Shown here: piece after piece, positions 23,701-46,699 of the stretch
Numbering within the stretch: position 1 is the first letter of the stretch
How the letters are laid out: every line of letters begins with the position of its first letter
Assembly: GCA_024516035.1 (NCBI GenBank)
Contig: CM044958.1
Location: 737,566 to 801,565, forward strand
DNA from: Bactericera cockerelli
Lineage: Eukaryota > Arthropoda > Insecta > Hemiptera > Triozidae
Direction of reading: 5' to 3'
DNA: 64,000 nt
Made by a program: the position numbers and the translations under genes
Notes under the pieces: model-generated
Told to the model about the DNA's origin: nothing
Seen by the model: the letters and a program-made list of their open reading frames with translations, nothing else
Databases searched by the model: none

Positions 23701-25150
23701 GGTTAGGTTAGTGGGTCCAGTGGGTTAGGTTAGTGGGTCCAGAGTGTTAGTTTAGTGGGTTAGGTTAGTGGGTCCAGCGTGTTAATTTAGTGGGTTAGGT
23801 TAGTGGGTCCAGTGGGTTAAGTTAGTGGGTCCAGTGGGTTAGGTTAGTGGGTCGTCCAGTGGGTCAGGTTAGTGGACCCAGTGGGTTAGGTTAGTGGCCC
23901 AGTGGGTTTTACAGTGAAGAATACTCACTTGGACAGCTGCCAGGGGTCAAGGAAATGTCGTCCACTGCAATATCCCCAGGTTGTTCTTCCCCACTTTACC
24001 CAGTAGGACAATCTGTGGGTGAAGAAAATAGTACTTATTTCGAACGAAAAGAAAAATCCTATCCTATTTCGTTTTAAAGATTTTTATTCAAGTTACCTAT
24101 TATGAAAAATTGAAAGGTATTATATTTGCTCAAACTTGCTTTACTAAATCTACGCTGAAACCGGGACTTGAACCACCGACCTCCAGGTTACAAGTCCGCG
24201 GCCTTATCGATCAAGCTACTGAGGTTGGTTATTCAAGTTATTATTATTATTAAACATGTTCGATCAAGTTTTATTTACAATAGAGAACATAATTTTTTTA
24301 CATACATAGAAATTGAAATTAATACTTAAAACAAAACTTGATCAAGGGCGGTGCTAATGCCAACGGCATTCTCTTCCATACCATCAAGTTCATGTACCTA
24401 CAAGGAGGAAAACCATACTTAGAAGTCATTTACTAGATTTTTTTACGTTTATTGGAAGACACAGTATAATGTTGGATCAGATTTCTTGATTAATGCACTA
24501 AAGTTCATGATAACACCAAAACAAATCCAAGAAATGTGTGAGACGGTTCTGAAAGATTCAATTCACATCATTCATAACCATATCCATGCAGTATGGAAAA
24601 ATAATGTATTTTACTGATTGCTATGCTGTGTACTTTGGCAATCAGCAAAAATGCTGACAGCATCTTTGTTTTATTGTTTATAATTAATAAAACATTTGTT
24701 TCTCTCTCTTAATATTTATTCGTCTTTAAATTTATTTCCTTTATATTCTTTTCTTTTCTTTAGGCTGGAGTGTTGTATAAATGAATCGTTTATTACAGAA
24801 ACAACACAAGTCACAGTTTTTAAGAAATCGAGTTTTATACATTTTTGATCCCTATTTGAGTTCTATCTGTATAAGCAGATAGAACTCAAGTCCAAACTAC
24901 CAAAGGTTTTTGATGATGCTTGAAACATTTAATAGCGATGTACCATGTGTGAAGAGTATACTCTAAACTTACTCTAAACGGATTGGAGGAAGCAATGGTG
25001 ACTTCGGCCTGGTACCACGCATTGCCCGCCTCACCGGAGAGACTCCACAACTCTCGCTCATTCTGGTTGTTCTGCGAGTCGACCAGCAGGATACTGAGGG
25101 TGCCTATTCCGTTTCCGAACATGTGGGTCCAGAAACGCATGCACATGGGG
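9984..25150 (-). CDS. MAM-domain protein, internal 8 exons (three MAM domains)
   Basis: This codes for part of a secreted or membrane protein with tandem MAM domains (~160-170 aa adhesion modules found in meprin, receptor phosphatase mu and apical endosomal glycoprotein). Exons in transcript order: A 24973-25150, B 23929-24012, C 21540-21816, D 19959-20139, E 19216-19303, F 17527-17730, G 15779-15936, H 9984-10158. Domain 1 is A-B (its first exon missing), domain 2 is C-D-E, domain 3 is F-G-H. Each ends in the diagnostic DDI/LxF or DDISL block followed by SCP or SCT. Start motifs are CTFEVDECGWSN and CHFERDMCDWTN. Phases agree throughout except exon B, which needs one more base. No signal peptide, transmembrane segment or stop was found. 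MAMDC4- and MALRD1-like proteins are the nearest family types I can suggest. Confidence 0.88.
10159..10400 (+). mobile_element. LINE 3'-end family T copy next to exon H
   Basis: A gttcggtggaagagaaagcc module begins near 10216, followed by gctttaacctcgcccctt, a poly-T, aataaagagttgaataat and an (ATA)n tail near 10345-10375. It lies about 60 bp upstream of the exon H acceptor. Confidence 0.6.
10669..11268 (-). pseudogene. Retrotransposon zinc knuckle and RLE endonuclease segment
   Basis: Open frame of 199 codons. The Cys/His knuckle is CRKCKKYSETIEHVIGGC. The endonuclease core RPDIIYINKQ...ILIDIAVP follows ~80 residues later. It lacks its own start and is the C-terminus of the broken polyprotein. 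Confidence 0.85.
11554..12272 (-). pseudogene. Retrotransposon RT segment with YIDD box
   Basis: It continues the reverse transcriptase after the MITE: QDDGLSPLWFCLAINPLS, then LLYIDDMKLFAENKKDL (catalytic YIDD). It ends in a stop after a 10-A run where one base has been gained or lost; the next frame continues into the 11298-11543 piece. Confidence 0.85.
12273..13234. mobile_element. 962-bp MITE with 26-bp perfect TIRs and TA duplication
   Basis: It starts TGGGTCATTTTCATTTATCT (12273-12298 is the whole TIR) and ends with the exact complement at 13209-13234. It is flanked by TA at 12271-12272 and 13235-13236. Removing it with one TA restores the retrotransposon reading frame across the KQGI / QDDGLSP junction. 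There is no ORF. A motif gtaacgttcatgac occurs at least seven times in both orientations (near 12316, 12451, 12468, 12483, 12641, 12821, 13040). The TA duplication suggests a Tc1/mariner-type source. Confidence 0.88.
13235..14431 (-). pseudogene. Retrotransposon RT segment (fingers and palm)
   Basis: Open frame containing GPEKVHNYWIKYFSSA, the RT block TTLIYKKGDRGDPRNYRPIT, EAQKGCICGS and YIDYFKAYDRIPHNWLI. It is preceded by a frame change relative to the N-terminal segment and cut at its end by the MITE. Confidence 0.87.
14382..15203 (-). pseudogene. Retrotransposon N-terminal segment
   Basis: The likely start is the Met at about 15203 (MSQPRRYPIRS), because the upstream open stretch is hydrophobic and unlike this family. 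Ser/Thr/Arg-rich sequence is followed by RMKWTEELNRDMVRSFYFVN, a DNA-binding-like motif common in R2-superclade proteins. The frame ends just after the RT-side frame opens. Confidence 0.7.
15534..15671. mobile_element. Hairpin element, copy 1 (138 bp, 12-bp target duplication)
   Basis: It is flanked by direct repeats TGGCTCCTTTTT at 15522-15533 and 15672-15683. Its right half is an inverted repeat of ~40-bp arms with one mismatch around a short loop (centre near 15628; core aaactaggattctttaaat). The left ~45 bp is single-copy, with ggttcatattagaaatccaa. On minus it ends with CCTAATAAAATAACAAAT next to an A-run, like a poly(A) signal and tail. A second copy is at 37793-37926. Confidence 0.75.
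15700..15778 (-). repeat. Tandem duplicate of the exon G donor region
   Basis: The segment with aagaccctgtattcaaaggc, then ctccgacctcttaccttctc occurs twice, at about 15689-15733 and 15740-15784. The second copy is the real donor of MAM exon G (GTAAGA at 15773-15778); the first is a decoy in the intron. Confidence 0.75.
15779..15936 (-). CDS. MAM exon G, middle of MAM domain 3
   Basis: It runs from acceptor ccctgcag to donor GTAAGA. It encodes SNMVRLVSPVITVSDGDPQS, LCFSFWYAAFGAGES and ILQIIRQDNSSDTSEK, the central beta strands of a MAM fold. 52 codons plus two bases. Confidence 0.9.
16195..16236 (-). repeat. Decayed copy of exon G acceptor edge
   Basis: The segment accagacggaccatgttgct then gcctgcgaggagagaat matches 15913-15950, the 5' edge of exon G with its acceptor. 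The acceptor ctgcag has become ctgcga, so it should not splice. It lies ~280 bp upstream of the real exon, just after a poly-A tract at 16166-16191. Confidence 0.75.
16237..17526. other. MAM intron, repeat-rich
   Basis: It holds a SINE-E-like body near 16800-16990 (gagttagcgggggaggattt and ctgctctgtacttggatgtt). A cgtatttcacacattttttc segment is duplicated at about 16752 and 17065. Short (ATT)n tracts are present. No exon was recognised. Confidence 0.5.
17527..17730 (-). CDS. MAM exon F, start of MAM domain 3
   Basis: It runs from acceptor ctccgcag to donor GTGAGA. It encodes a linker, then CHFERDMCDWTN, AAAWRMATVTRRPANLPD and GYIYFDLFNQIL. The paired Cys residues and W are the usual opening of a MAM domain. 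204 nt with phases 1 to 1; very GC-rich. Confidence 0.92.
18064..18250 (+). mobile_element. SINE-B copy (tRNA-derived)
   Basis: The head cctccgtggctcagtggtta has an A box and ggttgcgagttcgaatcccg a B box. The body is gaccgagtttttccgtttcc, ggaatggcattaatgtaaag and cgaaagcggttccggggcgc, with an A-rich end. The reverse-strand copy at 50068-50246 shares the whole body. Confidence 0.8.
18370..18590 (+). pseudogene. Non-LTR retrotransposon C-terminal fragment
   Basis: The frame reads RPYPTCSLCQEAPEIAKHIL then CECGA and ends about 40 residues later. The C-x2-C..H..C pattern is the terminal zinc knuckle of Jockey/I-type LINE polyproteins. It is 5'-truncated and lies in the MAM intron between E and F, antisense to the gene. 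Confidence 0.65.
19216..19303 (-). CDS. MAM exon E, end of MAM domain 2
   Basis: 88 nt from CAG acceptor to GTAATA donor. It encodes IVIEGIWGSSRANGFIAFDD then ITFFSSSCT, the closing strand and Cys of a MAM domain. Confidence 0.92.
19570..19957 (+). mobile_element. SINE-A, two tandem heads, tail abutting exon D donor
   Basis: Two tRNA-like heads start near 19576 and 19726, each with ggtagctcagtagtcaa and gcgggttcgaaaccca. Only the second has the full body and the (ATT)n tail. The tail runs to 19957, so the intron after exon D begins GTAATAATAATAATAATAAT, made from the SINE tail on the other strand. Confidence 0.8.
19959..20139 (-). CDS. MAM exon D, middle of MAM domain 2
   Basis: One base completes the Trp begun in exon C. 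Then FIMNEPFIEAAGPSLGAVSV, RLYNHQGPDWTYAQALINEP and NDA are encoded. 181 nt, donor GTAATA at 19953-19958. Confidence 0.92.
20200..20662 (-). pseudogene. Non-LTR retrotransposon RT fragment
   Basis: Minus-strand reading gives AVHNAQEEFIRIQKYVYNND then INQRKTEAMAMG. Further on come ENCKYLAVNIDTTFKMKSHT and SMLHHALVESILHYGVT, the thumb region of Jockey/I-like reverse transcriptases. Frames change and there is an in-frame TAA after RVIN, so it is dead. Confidence 0.7.
20735..21260. repeat. GA-rich tract and ~60-bp direct repeats flanking a 280-bp repeat
   Basis: A (GA)n-type tract is at 20735-20800. The block agaatacgagaatgtgaaag then aaatagtcatagagagataa occurs at about 20837-20885 and 21197-21246. 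Between them lies a repeat (aaagataaacaatggacttc, ataaaagaactggaagcaag) that also occurs at about 48090-48320. Confidence 0.65.
21380..21527 (-). mobile_element. LINE 3'-end family T copy beside exon C donor
   Basis: On minus, ggttcggtggaagagaaagc, gctttaacctcgcccctt, and an aataaagtgttatataat end with (AAT)n at 21383-21397. It begins ~25 bp from the exon C donor. Confidence 0.65.
21540..21816 (-). CDS. MAM exon C, start of MAM domain 2
   Basis: 277 nt from TTTTCAG to donor GTAATA. It encodes APQIAASNGDCTFEVDECGW, then DDIDWERTSG, TEKGYLMTLSRTSVQRPGSR and CLSFW. The paired Cys residues and CGW mark the opening of a MAM domain. Confidence 0.93.
21857..22157. mobile_element. MITE, 301 bp, copy A
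   Basis: The ends are inverted: CAGGGGAAGAAGGATGAAGG at the left and its near-complement tcatctttcttcccctg at the right. The motif gggaagaaagatgagagtc recurs inside. A nearly identical copy is at 55073-55382. I see no clear target duplication. Confidence 0.7.
22754..23910. repeat. 22-bp minisatellite with TTAGG-like units, about 50 copies
   Basis: The unit is gggttaggttagtgggtccagt, with variants gtgggccc, gtggccc and cagcgtgtt. Each contains ggttaggttag, two-plus copies of the insect telomere pentamer TTAGG. It ends 19 bp before the MAM exon B donor. Confidence 0.95.
23929..24012 (-). CDS. MAM exon B, end of MAM domain 1, with 1-nt frameshift
   Basis: From acceptor CCCACAG to donor GTGAGT. 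The first part reads IVLLGKVGKNNLG in the frame set by exon A; the second reads GDIAVDDISLTPGSCP one frame over. The switch falls in a run of four C (23974-23977, plus strand). Exon length is 84; 85 would keep phase with exon C. A sequencing or assembly error in a homopolymer is more likely than a true mutation. Confidence 0.85.
24120..24232 (-). mobile_element. SINE-D fragment (tRNA-derived)
   Basis: On minus the head is ctcagtagcttgatcgataa and the B box ggttcaagtcccggtttcag, with gatttagtaaagcaagtttg following. Other SINE-D copies are at 33664 and 57328. Confidence 0.75.
24244..24400 (-). mobile_element. LINE 3'-end family T, diverged
   Basis: On minus it has ggtatggaagagaatgccgt, agcaccgcccttgatcaag and an (AAT)n end at 24240-24252. 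Confidence 0.5.
24973..25150 (-). CDS. MAM exon A, middle of MAM domain 1 (first visible exon)
   Basis: The acceptor is TTTCGACAG (pyrimidine tract 5' of it) and the donor GTAAGT. It encodes PMCMRFWTHMFGNGIGTLSI, then ELWSLSGEAGNAWYQAEVTI and ASSNPFR. Its phases equal those of exon D, so an exon equivalent to C should lie upstream but is not present between 25151 and the gap. Confidence 0.9.
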
Positions 25151-25198
25151 CTGTCGAAACCAGTCAGGTGAAACAGAAAAGTGAGAAGTTGCAATTGA

Positions 25199-25406
25199 TA
25201 ATAATAATCATATCGCCTTATTTATACTGCCCGATTAGGACTATTAAAGTCCCATTATTCCAGTAGTAAGCCCAAGACATATTATTATGTGGTAAAAATC
25301 CCAAATGGGAGGATAACTTGTCATGTCCCGCCTGAGTTTCGAACCCACGACCTCTGGAGTCTTTGGATTCACAGAGTGCCGCCTTTACTTCTGAGCTACC
25401 GGGACA
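25199..25406 (-). mobile_element. SINE-A copy
   Basis: Full length from (TAA)n at 25199 to gggaca at 25406. Its tail is ~50 bp upstream of the exon A acceptor. Confidence 0.85.
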
Positions 25407-25780
25407 TGTTGGTTATGCACTGGTTAACGCGCTAGTCTGGCAATCCAGGTAGCGTAGGGATCCGTTGGTTTGAATTTTTGTGTGCACGAATTTTTCCTCA
25501 TTAATTTGAGTTTGTGACCACATAGTAATAAAGTCTCGGAGGGTTAGGTGGTAGAAAATACTTTGAGCATTAACCTCGCCTGGTGGTTACCTTACACTAG
25601 AAAGTATTATTACAAGCTCAACCAGCCTGGGTAGGGCCGGAAATGCCAGCCTCACGTGTTCGGAGGGAATAGAATTTTCTGTGTGAAAAGTTAAGTGGCA
25701 TCCGGGGTTAAGTGGCAGAGAATGCCTAAGGCATTAACTTCGCCCCGGATTACAAAACAATTGTAATAAAAATTAACCCT
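25407..25780 (+). mobile_element. SINE with tRNA-like head, family F
   Basis: A head with cactggttaacgcgctagtc and ggcaatccaggtagcgtagg is followed by gtttgtgaccacatagtaat and a tail with gttaacctcgcctggtggtt. It is related to pieces near 52.86-53.0 and 55.72-55.86 kb. Confidence 0.5.
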
Positions 25781-26004
25781 TTCAGTCACGAATTATGATC
25801 CGCTTGAGGAAAAAAATCAAGCTTTGGTCTGTAGTTTAGTTCTGATTTTAGATTCAAAAGAAAAAAAAAAATCGTCACTCTATCACTTACCGTTTTTGAG
25901 TTACGGATCGTCCTATATATAGGACATGGTGACTGAGGGAGCTAAGAATTATCCATTTTCTAGTCTCTATCATTTTGGCCTATAATGGTCTTTATAAAAC
26001 TATA

Positions 26005-26889
26005 CAGGGTGAGCATAAAGTCTCACCCCACCCCCCGTATCTCGAGAATGGTTAAAAATAAAAGAAAACGCAAAAACCCGTATTCCTTAATTTTTAGGGG
26101 GATCCATTTTCAGCCAAAAAAAAATTGCCTACACTGCCCCAGTCAGGCTGGGCATGGACCAACTTTAAAATCTTAAATAGAATGGTATGTCTTGTGGCAC
26201 ATTGTTTTAAAGGTCTCATAGAGAGAAGTTCATTACAACAAATTTCAGTGAGCTACGACTTACCGTTATCGAGATACAAGGTCGAACGTCCTGCGTAATA
26301 TCCATATATTTTGACCTATAACTCATTAACCGTAAATTATGGAGAAAATTTTTCTTGTTAATAATAACTCCTTATGACAAGCCCTGTCGAAAAAGGTATA
26401 ACTCGACATACTCTGTTGATATCAGTTTCTGGTCGGTTTCGTCAGCCAGCCAGACGAACAGTCCGAAAAAATTTAACGAAAAAACAAATCAAGTTTTAAC
26501 TTGTTCGAAAGTTCTTGCGATAAGGAGTTATTATCAACAAAATTTATTTTTTTGGAATTTACGGTCAACGAGTTATAGGTCAAAATATATGGATATTACG
26601 CAGGACGTCCGACCCTGTATCTCAAGAACGGTAAGTTGTAGCTCACTGAAATTTGTTGTAATGAACTTCTCTCTATGAGACCTTTAAAACAATATGCCAC
26701 AAGATATACCATTCTATTTAAGGTTTTAAAGTTGGTCCATGCCCAGCCTGACTGGGGCCGTGTAGGCAAAAATTTTTTGGCTGAAAATTAATCCCCCTAA
26801 AAATTAAGGAAGATGGGTTTTTGCGTTTCCTTGTATTTTCAGCCATTCTTGAGATACGGGGGGTGGGGTGAGACTTTATGCTCACCCTG
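26005..26889. mobile_element. Foldback element, 885 bp, TA flanks (mariner-like)
   Basis: The ends are CAGGGTGAGCATAAAGTCTC and its complement at the right, flanked by TA. Each arm is over 300 bp and the arms are highly similar (for example ggtccatgcccagcctgact on the right is matched on the left). The spacer near 26340-26560 is single copy. No transposase ORF. Confidence 0.85.
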
Positions 26890-27956
26890 TATAATGGTAA
26901 AGGTACCTACTTATATGTATAAAATGTATAAATATAAAAAGATGGGTATTTCACAAGGCAAGCTTTATTTTTAGAGTTAATTTTTTTTTAGAATGCTAAA
27001 ATATTTTTTTTTTTAAATGTTGATGATTTGGTACCTTCAGTCACAGAGTCCTATATATGGTACGATTTTTCAAAGCACCATTTTCCAAACTCTATACCAG
27101 ATATGTTTCTGGGGCTTTCACGGAAATGTTCTAAAATGTGTAAATAATAAGAAAAAAAATACTCAGGCACTCTAATTAATTATAAACCACTAATTCTAAT
27201 TGATTTAAATGACCAACTTTGACACTTTTCCAAATCTACAATCTACTGATAAGAAAACATCTGTTCCATTGAAACAAAAAAAAAGAGGATGATAAAAATG
27301 GTTTAGATTTGTAGGTGGCAACACTGGCTATCACTTTTATAAGAAATAACGCACATTTCATACCCTCCTTAGTTATAGGGGGCATTTTAAAAATCGCACT
27401 ATATATAGGACATCATGACTGAAAGGGTTAATATTTCTTTTTGTACATATTTCTAAGTTTTTTTTTTAATTTATTGTTATATTTTTTGTTGTTGTTGATG
27501 ATTATTTTGTAAAAAAATAAAGTGTCAATAAATAAATAAATAAAAGTATGCTTCAAACGGGAATCGAACTCAGGACATGATCTTTGGACCAGGGGCAGTG
27601 GTCATGGAGGCTGCTTAAATTGGCTCTCTTTTTTTTTTTTCTTTCTTTTTTCTCTTGAAGCACTTTAACAAGGTCTCATACCTGTCGTTCGTGTGGCTCT
27701 CTTTAGTTTGAGCTCTTTAGTTTGGCTTTCTTCAGCTGGCAGAAGTTTCAAATGTCGAATGTCAATCCAACCCGGGATCAGTACGGTTCGGTTTTGTAAC
27801 GTATCCAGTACACGGTAAACGTATCCAGTACGGTTTGTGAGAGAAATCTCTCACAAGTGTACTGATTGCGGGTTAATGAACCATCAAAGTTGTACTAGAT
27901 ATCACTGTCAAAACATACCTAGGAGCAAGGACTCTTGTTAAGTCTCCTCTGTAAAT

Positions 27957-28171
27957 AATAATAATAATAATATCGCCTTATTTATACTGCCCGATTAGGA
28001 CTATTAAGACCCATTATTCCAGCAGTAAGCCCAAGACGTATTAATTATTAGGTGGTAAAATTCCCAAATGGAAGGATGACTTGTCATGTCCCGGCTGATG
28101 GGTTTTGAACCCACGACCTCTGGAATCTCTGGATCACGGAGTGCCGCCTTTACCACTGACCTACCGGGACA
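27957..28171 (-). mobile_element. SINE-A copy
   Basis: Full length on minus, with (TAA)n at 27957 and the head ending near 28171. It lies 70 bp left of the assembly gap. Confidence 0.85.
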
Positions 28172-28240
28172 TGTTGGTTATGCTTTCAAATTTCGAATGT
28201 CAATTTAATCAACCATCAAAGTTGTAGTAAGCCAGCGTCG

Positions 28241-28340
28241 NNNNNNNNNNNNNNNNNNNNNNNNNNNNNNNNNNNNNNNNNNNNNNNNNNNNNNNNNNNN
28301 NNNNNNNNNNNNNNNNNNNNNNNNNNNNNNNNNNNNNNNN
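28241..28340. other. Assembly gap, 100 N
   Basis: Exactly 100 N, a conventional placeholder for a gap of unknown size. The tankyrase 3' exons and MAM 5' exons, both expected in this interval, are not in the sequence around it. Confidence 0.99.
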
Positions 28341-28641
28341 TTAACCACTTGACTACCAGTGCAATTTACTTTATTGTTTAGTGTAATTAATTTAGTAACC
28401 AGTGGAATTAGTTTAGTAACCGGAATCAGTTTAGGAGGAAGCGTTGTGTAGGGGAATGAGGCCACTGAGTAATTGTTCTGTTATGCCATCATGCCTAGTC
28501 TTTAGACTGAGCTGTATTTTACTGTTGGAAAAAAACCTAATCAACTATTCAAATAACGTGATTTTTTTCTTCAAAAGGAACACAAAAAAATGATTGTTCA
28601 TAGTGTTTTTTATATTTAAAAAGATTATGTAGATTGTAGAT

Positions 28642-28874
28642 GCTTGTGGTCTGATTTGTAGCTTACGCATCCCGTAGTATGCTTCCCCTCTGAAGGGCAA
28701 GAAGTGACACAATATTTCCCATTTAGGTCAACACGAGCGCACCGGAAGGTATCCCTTACAAACAACTGTAACCAAATTAAGAATACATTTTTTTTTTCAG
28801 AACGGGCGATCGAACCCTCGACCTTTCTCATGGCAAGTGATTGCTTATCCACTGAGGTAATTGCACGCTCGAGA
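28642..28874 (-). mobile_element. SINE-C copy
   Basis: On minus the head gattacctcagtggataagc and gagggttcgatcgcccg are followed by cttaatttggttacagttgt and gcatactacgggatgcg. Confidence 0.8.
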
Positions 28875-29029
28875 TATAGATACACACAGTATCAAAACAG
28901 TTCTCGAGTTTATTTTATTTATTTATTTATACTTTATTAATTGGACGTATTATAATTATACAACACAAATAATTACAATTTAAAAGACACTATAAGAGAA
29001 GAATAAAGTAAAAATAAAATAAAATAAAT

Positions 29030-29195
29030 CATCATCATAGGGTGGCGTCATCGTGAACGATCGTAGCCAGACAGTGGAGAAATGACTCAGCACTTCTACC
29101 ACTGTCTTTACAAGGAGTCTAATAATTGACATGGGCCCCCAGAACCAAGCCAATGCTGGCTGGTCTACTTCCTGTTTATAGTCCCCCAGCCAGAC
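29030..29195. repeat. Dispersed repeat shared with 22.6 kb
   Basis: catcatagggtggcgtcatc, acttctaccactgtct and cccccagaaccaagccaat occur here and again at about 22607-22725. No ORF or clear ends. Confidence 0.55.
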
Positions 29196-29292
29196 TATAT
29201 GTACAAATACAAGTATACCTGCTCTAGACTTTCTTGTCCAACGCTATCCACAAAACAAGGGAAATAATTCCCTTGGTGTAGATAGCTATGAA

Positions 29293-29885
29293 AGCCTCCG
29301 TGGCGTAATGGTTGTGACTACTGCCCGTAGTCCAGAGTTCCCGAGTTCAACTCCCGGCTGGGGCAGACTTTTCGAAGAAAATTCTGTTCCATCCAAACAC
29401 GTGAGGCTGCCATTTCCGGCCCTACCCAGGCTGGGTGAGGTTAATGTGGGTAGCTGGTACGATTCCCAGCGAATAATAATAATAATAATAATAATAATAT
29501 CGCCTTATTTATACTGCCCGATTAGGACTATTAAAGTCCCATTTTTCCAGCAGTAAGCCCAAGACATTATTATTATGTGGTAAAAATCCCGATTGGGAGG
29601 ATAACATGTCATGTCCCAGCTGGGTTTCGAACCCACGACCTCTGGAGTCTTTGGATTCACAGAGCGCCGCCTTTACCACTGAGCTACTGAGACAGATGGA
29701 GCGTAAAACCCCCGTCCTAATCCAGGACGTTAAATCAAATAGAATCGTTGGCGTTAGGAAGGGCATCCAGCCGTAAAAAAAAAAAAAAAAAAAATGCGCC
29801 AAAACCAATCAACCTCAACCATGAGGTTGAACAACGTCGACCCTGCTTGAGCGGGATAAGACAGAGTAAAAGAAGAAGAAGAAGA
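29293..29885 (+). mobile_element. Composite LINE-tail/SINE with nested SINE-A
   Basis: A tRNA-like head at 29293 (cctccgtggcgtaatggttg, agttcaactcccggctgggg) leads to gtgggtagctggtacgattc. SINE-A (29474-29694) interrupts it. The element then resumes with gttggcgttaggaagggcat and ends in (AAG)n at 29872-29883. The uninterrupted arrangement is seen at 36940-37170, which shows SINE-A came second. Confidence 0.75.
29474..29694 (-). mobile_element. SINE-A copy nested in the composite element
   Basis: Full length on minus; the head reads tgtctcagtagctcagtgg. The insertion point corresponds to cccagcgaatgg in the intact relative near 36990. Confidence 0.85.
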
Positions 29886-30161
29886 TAGCTATGACAATTG
29901 TCAACATACATCGTACATAGATAATTATAGAAATCTTATTAGGTAGGTACATAGATGGTAAGCGAATTTAACATATCATTTTTCTTATTAACTCAGTATT
30001 CAATTACCTTTTATATTTGTTACCAAACCTACCTACTTAACATTCATTTTTTTTTAATGTACATTATTTATTACTGTATGTGCTTTTGTTCACTTTGTAT
30101 ATATTTTTGATGTCAAATACATTGCCTATTATTACAAATTACAATTACAATATTACAAAAC

Positions 30162-30215
30162 TAAAGGGCGGGGTCATTGCCTTGGGGGCAATCTCTTCCA
30201 CCGCACCGTCCTCGA
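30162..30215 (-). mobile_element. LINE 3'-end family T fragment beside exon 9 donor
   Basis: On minus, cggtggaagagattgccccc then ccccgccctttag. It starts about 25 bp past the donor of tankyrase exon 9. Confidence 0.6.
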
Positions 30216-30236
30216 GCTACACGCCGCCCCGCTCAC

Positions 30237-46699
<16,463 letters not shown>

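Noticed and set aside
28205..28465. ORF spanning the N run
   Set aside because: Open only because N codons are not stops.
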